This document shows positions 54,515 through 63,671 of a DNA stretch of 64,000 nt, piece by piece. The notes under the pieces were generated by a model that saw nothing but the letters and a program-made list of their open reading frames with translations, had not been told where the DNA came from and did not search any database. A program made the position numbers and the translations under genes. Position 1 is the stretch's first letter, and each line of letters starts with the position of its first letter. This DNA is from Lacrimispora indolis DSM 755. Its GTDB lineage: Bacteria > Bacillota > Clostridia > Lachnospirales > Lachnospiraceae. The stretch is from assembly GCF_000526995.1 (NCBI RefSeq), contig NZ_AZUI01000001.1:2480001-2544000 (forward strand). The letters run 5' to 3'.

Positions 54515-55795
54515 TCACGAACTTATTTTTATAGTATTTTGGTCCTCTGGCGCGCTCTCAGCTGCCGGTTCGATTTTTTTCCTATGAGCTGAAAGCTTAT
54601 CTTTTTTTATTGAGCCAGAATAGATCAAAGCAATTTTAGCACAGGCTGGCCCGATTAATTCATACAATACCGAGGAAGATAATATGATTGTCAGCAGCAT
54701 ATTTCCCATACTGTCGGGTAATACCCTTCTGCCCAGAAATGCAAGGCCAATTGCGACCCCGGCTTGAGGGATCAGGGCTAATCCTAAATAGTTTCGTATA
54801 GCTTTTGGTGTTTTAGCCATCATACAACCCAAATAAGCGCCAAGATATTTTCCTGCAATTCGAATTACAAAATAAGTTACGCCGATCACCCCCAGAGTAC
54901 TGAACGAGCTGATATCTAAACTCATCCCTGATACAACAAAGAATATTGATAATATAGGCGGAGTAAACCGTTCAACTTGCTTGTATAATTCCTTGTCTTT
55001 CGTCATATTGATATAGGTGGCGCCAAAAAGCATACAAGAAAGCAGGGGTGAAATATCTGCCGCGGAACATAGACCCGCAATTCCAAGAAGAAGTGAGATC
55101 GTTAATATCAACCGGTTATCCTCGCTCCGTTTAGGAGTCATTAGCTTGCTAAGTATAGCACCGCTTATAAAACCAATTACCAAAGCACCAATATTATAAA
55201 CGATAGGCATGGTAATTTCTGAAACAGAAATATTTTCACCAACATTAGCACTGACATAAGCAGAAGCTAAGCTGAAAGCAATAAGGCACACAGCATCATC
55301 AAGTGCAACTACCTGCAGTAAAGTATTCACAAAATTTCCACGTGCATGATATTGCCGAATGGTAACCATAGTGCTTGCAGGTGCTGTTGCCGTTGCAATC
55401 GCTCCCAAAAGCAGACAAAAGCCCCAGTTTAAATGGAATATGTAGTGCACGGACAAAGTTACGAATATTCCGGCCAGTAAAGCTTCCGATAAAGTAATAA
55501 CAATAACGCCCATTCCGGTTTCTTTAAAAGCCTCTTTTTTAAAAAAACGTCCCACACCAAATGCGATAAAGGCTAAAGCAATGTCGCTGATAAAGCCCAT
55601 ATTTTCAACCATTTCATGTGGAATCAAATTCAAAATATATGGCCCTATCAGGACACCGGCCACAATATAGCCAGTTACATTCGGCAGCTTAGCCAGTTTT
55701 GTAATACGGGTGAACAGAAATCCGGAAAGTAAAATTACTGACAAAGATGAAAGAACAATTGTTGTGTCATTTGAATGATTTAAAAGATTACCCAT
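54515..55795 (-). CDS. Cation/proton antiporter, CPA2 type
   Basis: The 426-residue protein has about 12 membrane segments. FTRITKLAKLPNVTGYIVAGVLIGPYIL, the LLGAIATATAPASTMVTIRQYHARG ion site and QVVALDDAVCLI are typical of the CPA2 (KefB/NapA-like) exchangers. The C-terminus lacks an RCK nucleotide-binding domain. AAAGGAGTG precedes the ATG. It sits in an operon behind a small membrane protein and divergent to a LysR regulator. Confidence 0.87.
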   Translation of the reverse strand: MGNLLNHSNDTTIVLSSLSVILLSGFLFTRITKLAKLPNVTGYIVAGVLIGPYILNLIPHEMVENMGFISDIALAFIAFGVGRFFKKEAFKETGMGVIVITLSEALLAGIFVTLSVHYIFHLNWGFCLLLGAIATATAPASTMVTIRQYHARGNFVNTLLQVVALDDAVCLIAFSLASAYVSANVGENISVSEITMPIVYNIGALVIGFISGAILSKLMTPKRSEDNRLILTISLLLGIAGLCSAADISPLLSCMLFGATYINMTKDKELYKQVERFTPPILSIFFVVSGMSLDISSFSTLGVIGVTYFVIRIAGKYLGAYLGCMMAKTPKAIRNYLGLALIPQAGVAIGLAFLGRRVLPDSMGNMLLTIILSSSVLYELIGPACAKIALIYSGSIKKDKLSAHRKKIEPAAESAPEDQNTIKISS

Positions 55796-55809
55796 TGATT
55801 AACACTCCT

Positions 55810-56265
55810 TTATAACATTAAATTTTCAAATGCGGATAAGAACACGCATGTTAAAGTCCAATATGATGATGAGACAAGACAAATAAAAAGATAAAGTAGT
55901 TTTAAATAATTTCGCCTGTCGCGAAAACGAAGCATATCGAACTTTTCCAGCATCATCAGAACAAGAACAGCATTGACTGTTATTTTTATCGAAAGCAGGT
56001 GTGCGGCATGAATTACTAAATCCGCTGAAAAACAAAGTGGTAAACAGAAAAACATGAGTGCAATATTGGCCAAGACTATTCCAGACCAACCTGAATGCTT
56101 CATTCCGAATTTAACAATTTCTACGTAGCGGGATAGTGAATCACAATCAGCAGAATTTTGTATTGTTGTCCGAAAGTGATTATTAAAATAGTCAGAAGAA
56201 TATGGCAGCGGTTTTATTACATTAAAAATTAGAATGTGCCATACAAATAAAAGTTTTAGCCTCAT
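55810..56265 (-). CDS. Small membrane protein upstream of antiporter
   Basis: The 151-residue protein has four probable hydrophobic segments (LFVWHILIFNVI, IVLANIALMFFCLPLCF, ITVNAVLVLMML, LLYLFICLVSSSYWTL). It carries a KFGMKHSGWSG loop. No family is recognised. GGGAGGCAAGG precedes its start, and it ends 14 bases before the antiporter gene begins, so it is likely cotranscribed and may be an accessory subunit. Confidence 0.6.
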   Translation of the reverse strand: MRLKLLFVWHILIFNVIKPLPYSSDYFNNHFRTTIQNSADCDSLSRYVEIVKFGMKHSGWSGIVLANIALMFFCLPLCFSADLVIHAAHLLSIKITVNAVLVLMMLEKFDMLRFRDRRNYLKLLYLFICLVSSSYWTLTCVFLSAFENLML

Positions 56266-56306
56266 TATCCTTGCCTCCCTTTCTGACTTATGCTATCATT
56301 ATAGTC

Positions 56307-56330
56307 ATAAATTTTATAATGTAAATTTAT
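56307..56330. promoter_or_regulatory. LysR-type operator candidate
   Basis: ATAAATTT, eight bases, AAATTTAT: an A+T-rich inverted repeat with the T-N11-A form, in the 113-base gap between the LysR gene and the divergent membrane-protein/antiporter unit. Confidence 0.5.
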
Positions 56331-56378
56331 AATATTTTAATATATAATAATAAATACTTATAATTGGAGATGGACTAA

Positions 56379-57281
56379 ATGGTTGATGCTAAACTCTACA
56401 CCTTATTGGCAGTGGTGGAATTTAACAGTTACACACGTGCGGCAGAACATTTGTCTTTGACACAGCCAGCCGTAACTCAACACATAAAACAATTGGAAAA
56501 AGAATTGAATATTAAGATCTTTAACCGTGCCGGAAGCGAGATAAAGCCCACAAATGAAGGGAATATCGTAATTCAGTATGCCCGGCGAAGCATCGCCTTA
56601 TATCAGAGGATGGAACAAAGTATTTTGGATGAACAGCGCCATATAAGACGGCTTACGGTTGGAATTACTCATACTGCGGAAAGCAATGCTGTGGCTGAAG
56701 TATTAGGAAAGTACAGCTCCAAAAGTCCAGGCACAAGCATAACAATTATTTCTGACTCCATAAATAATCTTTATGATATGCTTAGAAATTATGAGGTAGA
56801 TATAGCTGTTGTTGAGGGGAAGGTTCAAGATGCCAGCATTAACTCGCTTCTTCTTGATACAGATTCTTTAATGCTGGTGGTATCAAACAATAATCCTTTA
56901 GCAAAAAAGAGCATGGTGACCATAAACGAATTAAAAGAGGAGCCATTAATTCTTCGCAGGCCGTCATCAGGGACAAGAAACCTGTTTACTGCCCACTTAG
57001 AAAGCAATAACATCTCACTTGATGATCTGAATGTCATTTTAGAGGTTGATAATATTGCCACGATTAAAGATCTTATAAGACGGGATATAGGCGTTTCTAT
57101 ACTTTCCCGAAGCGTGTGTCTTGATGAACTGAAGAAAGGGAAGATCACTGTACTGCCAATTGAAAATCTCAGCATGATTCGGGAAATTAATATTCTATAT
57201 CACAGTGATTTTAAGCATGTAGATATTTTACAAAGTATTATGAAGGAATATAATAAGGTTATAAAGTTCTATGCTTCTTAA
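56379..57281 (+). CDS. LysR family transcriptional regulator
   Basis: The 300-residue protein has an N-terminal winged helix (YTLLAVVEFNSYTRAAEHLSLTQPAVTQHIKQLEKEL) and a periplasmic-binding-like effector domain. It is transcribed divergently from the antiporter operon, the usual place for the controlling LysR gene. The effector is unknown. Its own promoter shares the A+T-rich gap with the operator candidate. Confidence 0.9.
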   Translation: MVDAKLYTLLAVVEFNSYTRAAEHLSLTQPAVTQHIKQLEKELNIKIFNRAGSEIKPTNEGNIVIQYARRSIALYQRMEQSILDEQRHIRRLTVGITHTAESNAVAEVLGKYSSKSPGTSITIISDSINNLYDMLRNYEVDIAVVEGKVQDASINSLLLDTDSLMLVVSNNNPLAKKSMVTINELKEEPLILRRPSSGTRNLFTAHLESNNISLDDLNVILEVDNIATIKDLIRRDIGVSILSRSVCLDELKKGKITVLPIENLSMIREINILYHSDFKHVDILQSIMKEYNKVIKFYAS

Positions 57282-57456
57282 AGCCAGATCAACAAAGCGT
57301 CAAACCGCACCAATCGCTGCGGCTTGCTGATTGATACCAGAAATGTAAAAGAAATCTTTAGAAATTGTTCATTTCTGCGCTTTGAGTGATATACTTATTT
57401 TATTACGTCTATCAATCATTGCAGGAATAAGATCATAACGGAAGCAGGGACAAATA

Positions 57457-59175
57457 ATGAAGCTATATGGTAAATATTTCAGAAGATACAAAGTGCCGTT
57501 TTTTATAGCAGTTGTGTGTGTGACGCTGGAAGCGGTCTGCGATTTGCTGGGCCCCACACTGATGTCCCGCATCGTGAACAGCGGAATTGAAAAAGGCTCT
57601 CTGGCAAAGGTTTATTACTGGGGGATGCTGATGCTCATTGTAACTCTGGCAGGCGCTTGCTTTGCTGTTTCACGAAATATTCTGTCAAGCCAGGTTTCTC
57701 AAAAAATGGGCGCGGATTTACGGGCGGACTTATTTGAGAAAATCATGTCCTTTTCGGAAGTAAGTGTGGATAAGGTTGAAAGCGGTTCACTCATAACCAG
57801 AATGACAAATGATACTTCTCAGATCATACAGTTTGTAAATGGAATCATGCGTATTTTCCTTAAGTCTCCCATTACCTGTATCGGCAGTATTGTAATGGCA
57901 AGCCTGCTCAACTTCCGGCTCAGCCTTGTTATTTATGGAGTAGTAGCCGCTGTTACCATATTAATTTATATCAGTATGAAAATCAGCTATTCAAGATTTT
58001 ATCAACTGCAAAAGGCTATGGATCAGGTTAATTCAAAGGTACAGGAATATTTGATCGGTGTCCGGCTGGTCAAAGCATTTGGTACTTATGAAAGGGAAAC
58101 AGATAAATTTGAAAAAGCAAACTCAAATTTAATGCAAAAGGGAATATCCTCCCAAATGGTCATCACAGTGATCTCGCCTTTTCTGACCTTAGTTGTAGGA
58201 ATCGGTACGGTAATTGTGATTTTCATTGGAAGCAGGCTATTTGCCCTGAATCTGGCAAATACGGGAGATATTACGGCGTTTACGATCTATATGGCGCAAA
58301 TACTTACTTCTCTCATTATGATAACAAATGTATTTACTGTCTTTGTTCGTACTAAAGCTTCTACAGCCCGGATCCGTGAAGTATTTGACTGTGAAGAAGA
58401 TTGTTTAAGAAGTAACAAAGACAGAAAACTCAGTGGAAAAATCACCTTTGAAAATGTCACCTTTGCCTATCCCGGCGGAAGTGGAGTTCCGGCAATCAAA
58501 GAACTTTCTTTCACCGTAAACAGCGGGGAAAGCCTTGCGATAATCGGCCCAACCGGGAGCGGCAAATCAACAATTACCTGGCTGCTCCTTCGTTTTTATG
58601 ATGTGGACAGGGGAAAGATAATTCTGGACAATTACGATATAAAAATGCTGGGCGCAGATGAGGTCCGAAGCAATGTGGCGATCGTTCCTCAGAAACCAAT
58701 GCTGTTTTCAGGATCAGTAGCGGAAAACCTCAGATGGGGAGATAAATCCGCCGCTATTGAGGAACTGCGGCAGGCAGCTGAAAGAGCACAGGCAGACTTT
58801 GTTATGCAGATGCCTGATGGGTATGACAGTCTTCTTGGAAGCGGCGGAGTTAATCTGTCAGGAGGACAAAAGCAGCGCCTTTCAATCGCCAGGGGGATGC
58901 TGAAAAAAGCTCCGGTATTGATTTTAGATGACGCAACCAGTGCACTGGATGCCGTCACCGAAGCAAAGGTACGGGAAAACCTTAAAAATAAAGAGTTCAG
59001 CCAGACGGTCATTATGATCACACAGCGCTGTGGAACAGCCATGTCTGCGGATAAAATTCTGGTTATGGAGAATGGAAGGAACGTGGGATTTGGTACACAT
59101 GAGGAATTAATGGAGTCTTGTGAAGTTTATCAGGATATCTATCATACACAGATTGAAAGCGGCAGGGAGGCATAA
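57457..59175 (+). CDS. ABC exporter half-transporter with degenerate ATP site
   Basis: The 572-residue protein has six membrane segments followed by an ATPase domain with GPTGSGKST, LSGGQKQR and VLILDDATSALD. The glutamate after Walker B is Asp here and the H-loop reads ITQRCG rather than IAHR, so this half should form the non-catalytic site. This asymmetry matches heterodimeric exporters such as LmrCD, BmrCD and TM287/288. It is followed four bases later by its partner. AGCAGGGA precedes the ATG. Confidence 0.88.
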   Translation: MKLYGKYFRRYKVPFFIAVVCVTLEAVCDLLGPTLMSRIVNSGIEKGSLAKVYYWGMLMLIVTLAGACFAVSRNILSSQVSQKMGADLRADLFEKIMSFSEVSVDKVESGSLITRMTNDTSQIIQFVNGIMRIFLKSPITCIGSIVMASLLNFRLSLVIYGVVAAVTILIYISMKISYSRFYQLQKAMDQVNSKVQEYLIGVRLVKAFGTYERETDKFEKANSNLMQKGISSQMVITVISPFLTLVVGIGTVIVIFIGSRLFALNLANTGDITAFTIYMAQILTSLIMITNVFTVFVRTKASTARIREVFDCEEDCLRSNKDRKLSGKITFENVTFAYPGGSGVPAIKELSFTVNSGESLAIIGPTGSGKSTITWLLLRFYDVDRGKIILDNYDIKMLGADEVRSNVAIVPQKPMLFSGSVAENLRWGDKSAAIEELRQAAERAQADFVMQMPDGYDSLLGSGGVNLSGGQKQRLSIARGMLKKAPVLILDDATSALDAVTEAKVRENLKNKEFSQTVIMITQRCGTAMSADKILVMENGRNVGFGTHEELMESCEVYQDIYHTQIESGREA

Positions 59176-59178
59176 CAT

Positions 59179-61053
59179 ATGGCAGAAAAATTCAGTCAGC
59201 AGCAGCCAAAAGTGCCGGCCATGGGGCGCCGTCTGGGCGCCGGAAGGGATCGTTTTGCTCCGACTGCAAAACCTAAGAATGCAAAAGGAACGTTAATCCG
59301 GATTGTAAAAATCTATATGCGGTGGGCTAAGACTATATTTGCTGCAATTTTTTTAACAGTTATTTCTTCTATGATATCGGTTGCAATTCCGTATTATGTG
59401 GGTAAGGTATTCAATACCTTTGATACTGCCAATAGGAGCGTGGACTCCCAAAGACTGGTTTCGCTTCTGATCATCATATTCAGTTTATATCTGGTCAATT
59501 GGCTGCTTCAATTAATAAACGGTGTCATAATGCTGCGGATCTCCCAAAAGCTGGTTTTTACGCTTCGTACTGAATTTTTTGGGAAGATGCAGAAGCTTCC
59601 TCTGGATTTTTATGATACACGGTCTCATGGAGATACCATGAGCAGAATTACCAATGACGTGGATAATATCAGTTCCACCATAGCGCAGACAACGACGCAG
59701 CTGATCTCCAGTATCTTAACGCTTGTGGGTTCTCTGGCCGTCATGCTTCGTCTGAATCTGCCGCTTACCTTTACGGTTTTGCTGTGTGTGCCGCTGGTTT
59801 CCTTATTGACCAAGATGATTGCTTCCAAAAGCCGTGCTTACTTTTTGGCACAGCAGAGAAGTCTTGGAGCACTTAACGGTGTCATTGAAGAGAATATTCT
59901 TGGTTTAAAAATGGTGAAGGCCTTTGACAGACAAGAGGAGGTTATTTGGCAGTTTAAGGAAATCAACGATCGTTTATGTGAAAGCAGCAATAAAGCGCAG
60001 GTCTGGTCTGGTTATATGATGCCCTTAATGAATGTCATTAATAATTTTGTATTTGCTGTTGTTGCCATCTTAGGCGGTATCTTATCCGTAAGCCATGGCC
60101 TGAAAGTAGGTACGGTTGTGAGCTTTTTAAGCTATTCAAAGCAATTTGCACAACCGCTGAATTCAGTGGCAGGCATGTTTAACACAATACAATCTGCACT
60201 GGCCGGAGCCGAGCGGGTTTTTGAAATATTGGATCACGAGGAAGAAGCAAAAGATCAAATAGACGCAATTGAAGTCCGGCATCCCATAGGAGAGGTTTCT
60301 TTTCATAATGTTTGCTTTTCTTATGATAAGGAAAAACCGATTCTTAAAAACGTAAGCTTTCATGTAAATCCAGGTGAGGTCATTGCATTAGTCGGAGAAA
60401 CAGGGGCAGGAAAAACCACAATCGTCAATCTGTTAACCCGGTTTTATGATGCGGACAGCGGTGAAATTATGATTGACAAGATACCCCTCACCCATATCAA
60501 ACGGGACAGCTTAAGAAAATGCTTCTCCGTTGTGCTTCAGGATACCAGCCTGTTCAGCGGAACGATCATGGATAATATCCGTTATGCGAAAAATGACGCT
60601 GCAGAGGAAGAGGTGATCAAAGCGGCGAAAATTGCCCGTGCCCACGACTTCATCAGTAAACTTCCCAAAGGATATTCTACAAATATCTCCGCAGCCACTG
60701 ATAATTTGAGCCAGGGACAGAGACAGCTGATATCCATTGCAAGAGCAGTTCTCTGTGACAGTCCGATTTTAATCCTTGACGAAGCAACAAGCAGCGTTGA
60801 TACAAAAACTGAGAAAGAGATACAGAAAGCTTTGGTCAGTCTCATGCAGAACCGCACAAGCTTTTTGATTGCCCATCGCCTTTCAACAATCCGGGACGCG
60901 GACCACATTATGGTAATTGGTGACGGACAGATCCTGGAAAGCGGAGATCACCAAAGTTTAATGAAGGAGCAGGGCCGTTATTATGAAATGGTTATGAATC
61001 AGATGGGAAAGACATTAGCTTCAAAGAAATCTATTGTTTTTAAAGAACTATAA
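59179..61053 (+). CDS. ABC exporter half-transporter, catalytic partner
   Basis: The 624-residue protein has an extra N-terminal arm of about 45 residues rich in Arg, Gly and Gln, six membrane segments and a complete ATPase domain: GETGAGKTT, LSQGQRQL, LILDEATSSVD and IAHRLST. It supplies the catalytic ATP site for the heterodimer. The long basic arm is typical of the larger subunit of multidrug-type pairs. GGGAGG precedes the ATG. The exported compound is unknown. Confidence 0.88.
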   Translation: MAEKFSQQQPKVPAMGRRLGAGRDRFAPTAKPKNAKGTLIRIVKIYMRWAKTIFAAIFLTVISSMISVAIPYYVGKVFNTFDTANRSVDSQRLVSLLIIIFSLYLVNWLLQLINGVIMLRISQKLVFTLRTEFFGKMQKLPLDFYDTRSHGDTMSRITNDVDNISSTIAQTTTQLISSILTLVGSLAVMLRLNLPLTFTVLLCVPLVSLLTKMIASKSRAYFLAQQRSLGALNGVIEENILGLKMVKAFDRQEEVIWQFKEINDRLCESSNKAQVWSGYMMPLMNVINNFVFAVVAILGGILSVSHGLKVGTVVSFLSYSKQFAQPLNSVAGMFNTIQSALAGAERVFEILDHEEEAKDQIDAIEVRHPIGEVSFHNVCFSYDKEKPILKNVSFHVNPGEVIALVGETGAGKTTIVNLLTRFYDADSGEIMIDKIPLTHIKRDSLRKCFSVVLQDTSLFSGTIMDNIRYAKNDAAEEEVIKAAKIARAHDFISKLPKGYSTNISAATDNLSQGQRQLISIARAVLCDSPILILDEATSSVDTKTEKEIQKALVSLMQNRTSFLIAHRLSTIRDADHIMVIGDGQILESGDHQSLMKEQGRYYEMVMNQMGKTLASKKSIVFKEL

Positions 61054-61081
61054 ACGTATAAAGTTCAGAAAGGAGTAATTT

Positions 61082-61603
61082 ATGTTATTTGATATTTTAA
61101 AAACCAGGAGAAGTATCAGAAAGTTTCAAAATAAGGAAGTTGAAAAGGAGAAGATCGATGTAATTCTTAAAAGTGCCCTGTTAGCCCCGTCATCGCGATC
61201 AATAAGACCTTGGCAGTTTGTTGCCGTCACCGATGCAGAACTGATTCGGCAGCTCTCTCTGTGCAGAGAACCTGGTTCTCAGTTTTTAGCAGGTGCACCA
61301 TTAGCAATAGTAGTAATAGCGGATAACGGTTCCAGCGATGTGTGGATTGAAGATGCTTCCATATCGGCAACCATAATTCAATTGATGGCACAAGATTTAG
61401 AACTGGGGTCATGCTGGATTCAGGTAAGAGAAAGATTTCATACAAAGCAAGAGACAGCAGGGGAATACATTAAAAAAGTGCTGGAGATCCCTGAACAATA
61501 TAGTGTGGAATGTATGGTTGCCGTTGGTTATCCTGCGGAGGACAAAAAGCCATATGAAGAAAATGCGCTGCCATATCAAAAACTCCATTTTAACAAATTT
61601 TAA
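61082..61603 (+). CDS. Nitroreductase family protein
   Basis: The 173-residue FMN-binding protein starts FDILKTRRSIRKFQNKEVEKEKI and has LLAPSSRSIRPWQFVAVTD and GSCWIQVRERF, typical of short nitroreductases that act as dimers on FMN. It would reduce nitro, quinone or flavin substrates with NAD(P)H. AAAGGAG precedes the ATG. It follows the exporter by 28 bases and may share its transcript. Confidence 0.85.
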   Translation: MLFDILKTRRSIRKFQNKEVEKEKIDVILKSALLAPSSRSIRPWQFVAVTDAELIRQLSLCREPGSQFLAGAPLAIVVIADNGSSDVWIEDASISATIIQLMAQDLELGSCWIQVRERFHTKQETAGEYIKKVLEIPEQYSVECMVAVGYPAEDKKPYEENALPYQKLHFNKF

Positions 61604-61604
61604 C

Positions 61605-61775
61605 TTTAATATCCGGGAATGGGAAAGAGGGAACGATGTATTTTATTACGGCGGTTGGATTCGTGAACCGGGTGTTGCGATTTGCAGCTGCAATGATGGA
61701 TTAAGGCCAGTTATATTTAAGCTGGAAGCCATGGAGGAGAAGTCACATATAGAATATGAGCCTGTTAATCGCTAA
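61605..61775 (+). pseudogene. Orphan C-terminal coding fragment
   Basis: The frame open through 61605-61775 reads NIREWERGNDVFYYGGWIRE then PGVAICSCNDGLRPVIFKLE and stops. No start codon with ribosome site exists in frame unless it lies inside the nitroreductase gene in another frame. It looks like the tail of a lost gene; the family is not recognised. Confidence 0.4.
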
Positions 61776-61886
61776 ACAGGAAGAAAATTTATAAATAATA
61801 ATGGTTTTTTGTTTTTGGAAGGCTGGAATAAGTTGTTTTAAATGGCGGGAAAAGGATTATTAATGCGAAACCTGGAGGTAAACAGA

Positions 61887-62246
61887 ATGGAAAAAGTTAA
61901 TATCAATGAAAAGCTGAATGCGTTTAGTGAATACTGGAGTCCCAAAATCGTTGGTGATATCAATGAATCCTATGTAAAGCTGGCAAAGCTGAAAGGCGAA
62001 TTTGTATGGCATATGCATGAGAATGAAGATGAAATGTTCATGGTTATCAGGGGAAGATTGTTGATTAAGCTGCGCACAGAAGATATTATTCTAAACGAAG
62101 GGGAATTTTTTATTATTCCAAGGGGAATTGAACACATGCCTGTTGCTGAGGAGGAAGTCCATGTAATGCTCCTTGAACCCAAGACAACATTGAATACTGG
62201 AAATATTAAAAACGAAAGAACTGTGGAAGTTTTAGAAAAGATATAA
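61887..62246 (+). CDS. Cupin-domain protein
   Basis: The 119-residue single-domain cupin has KLKGEFVWHMHENEDEMFMVIRG as the first motif (His pair, Glu) and GEFFIIPRGIEHMPVAEEE as the second with its histidine, so the metal site is complete. It resembles small cupins annotated as mannose-6-phosphate isomerase-like. GGAGG eight bases upstream fixes ATG 61887; an ATG at 61842 is less likely. Function unknown. Confidence 0.82.
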   Translation: MEKVNINEKLNAFSEYWSPKIVGDINESYVKLAKLKGEFVWHMHENEDEMFMVIRGRLLIKLRTEDIILNEGEFFIIPRGIEHMPVAEEEVHVMLLEPKTTLNTGNIKNERTVEVLEKI

Positions 62247-62339
62247 CTGACCGCATGTTTAAAAGAATTTCGGTAATGGAAGAGCAATAGGCTGCTGAGG
62301 AAAAATGCATACATAAAGCCGGCAGAACTGGAGAATCAG

Positions 62340-63158
62340 ATGACAAATATATTTATAGAGGGAATGCAGGGTTCTGGCAAAACCACATTAATGAGATCAC
62401 TACATGAGAAACTAAATGGATATCACATGTATCTGGAAGGAGATATTTCGCCGGTAGAACTGTCATGGTGCAGTTACATGACAGAGGAAGAATATCAACA
62501 GGCTCTTGCGGCATTTCCTGATCTGGCACCAGAAATAGAAAAGTATACGGTAAAAGAAGAAAGTCACTTTATCACGGCGTATACGCGGATCATTACTGAT
62601 GTAAAGGGGTTTCATCAATATATGGAGCAGTATGAAATATATGGCGGAAGGCGTTCCTTTGATGAATTTAAAAATGTGATTTTTAGCCGCTTAGAAAACT
62701 TTCATGGTACAGGCAATCTGTTTGAATGTTCATTCTTTCAAAACATAATTGAGGAGTTGATGCTGTATTATTGTAAATCAGAAGAAGAAATTCTTGATTT
62801 TTACAGAGAACTATTTACAGTTATCAAGCAAAAAAGTTTTAAATTGCTCTATCTCTGTTCTGATAATATCGAAGGCGATGTTCTAAGGATCAAAAAAGAA
62901 CGGGCCGATGAAAATGGTGTGGAGATGTGGTTTCCCCTCATGATGAAATATTTAAATGCTTCACCCTATGGAAAGAAATGTGAGTTTGTGGATATGTCTC
63001 ACATGATTGCTCATTTTAGGAGACGTAGGGATTTAGAATTGAGAATAATGAAAGAAATACTGGGAGAGCATTCTATTATTTTGCCTTCTAAAGCTTATGA
63101 TATTGGGGGTGTTGTAAAAGGGATAGGGAATGATATCACTCGTTCGAAAACACTGTAA
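62340..63158 (+). CDS. P-loop kinase-like protein
   Basis: The 272-residue protein begins IFIEGMQGSGKTTLMRSLHEKL, a Walker A as in deoxynucleoside or shikimate-type kinases. A middle helical part contains NLFECSFFQNIIEELMLYY, and a late RIKKERADENG could be a lid. No HNH or helicase features appear. It probably phosphorylates a small molecule or handles a nucleotide; the exact substrate is unknown. TGGAGAATC precedes the ATG. Confidence 0.72.
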   Translation: MTNIFIEGMQGSGKTTLMRSLHEKLNGYHMYLEGDISPVELSWCSYMTEEEYQQALAAFPDLAPEIEKYTVKEESHFITAYTRIITDVKGFHQYMEQYEIYGGRRSFDEFKNVIFSRLENFHGTGNLFECSFFQNIIEELMLYYCKSEEEILDFYRELFTVIKQKSFKLLYLCSDNIEGDVLRIKKERADENGVEMWFPLMMKYLNASPYGKKCEFVDMSHMIAHFRRRRDLELRIMKEILGEHSIILPSKAYDIGGVVKGIGNDITRSKTL

Positions 63159-63671
63159 AGGAGTTGGGATTTTGGATAACAAAAGAGAACAGCTCATGAA
63201 CGATAAGGAATTAATTGGCTGATAACTTTGCTGTCAGAACAATTGCTGCTTCCGGCAGCCTGTTTGTCGCCGGTTCAAAGGGCATCCCTCATTGGATAGG
63301 GATGCTCTTTCTGCTATCTGTGCATGATAATTATCAATTTCCAATGATTATCACCTTCATAGGATCGTCATGTTCAAATGCCCGCCATTTCTCAATGATC
63401 CACATTTCCTGCAATCTGACTTTCTAACCGTCGTTTTATTAAAATCACATATATATTCCGTAACTCCTGACCATAATAAATCTCAAAAACTCAATTGCCC
63501 GCAGAAACACAAAGTTCATATAAATTTTATAAATCTGACAGGAAATTAATAAAAAAACGTAAAAAGTGCTACAATATAATATTGCGCTATTTTTTACGGA
63601 AAAACAGACAAACTATCTGTAAAAGGATGTTGGCATGTATGAGGGATTTCTTAAATAAGGAGGAGCTTCAA
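63159..63671. other. Spacer with truncated ORF, terminator and -10
   Basis: AAAGGAG serves a TTG at 63172 opening only 16 codons (MDNKREQLMNDKELIG), apparently the stub of a lost gene. The terminator at 63277 follows. A TATAAT at 63575-63580 may serve the last gene. Confidence 0.4.
63277..63312 (+). terminator. Intrinsic terminator
   Basis: AAAGGGCATCCCT (63277-63289) pairs with AGGGATGCTCTTT (63298-63310). The 3' arm carries the T-run. Confidence 0.7.

Noticed and set aside
63215..63427. 70-codon ORF near the window end
   Set aside because: It contains an intrinsic terminator hairpin and has no ribosome site.
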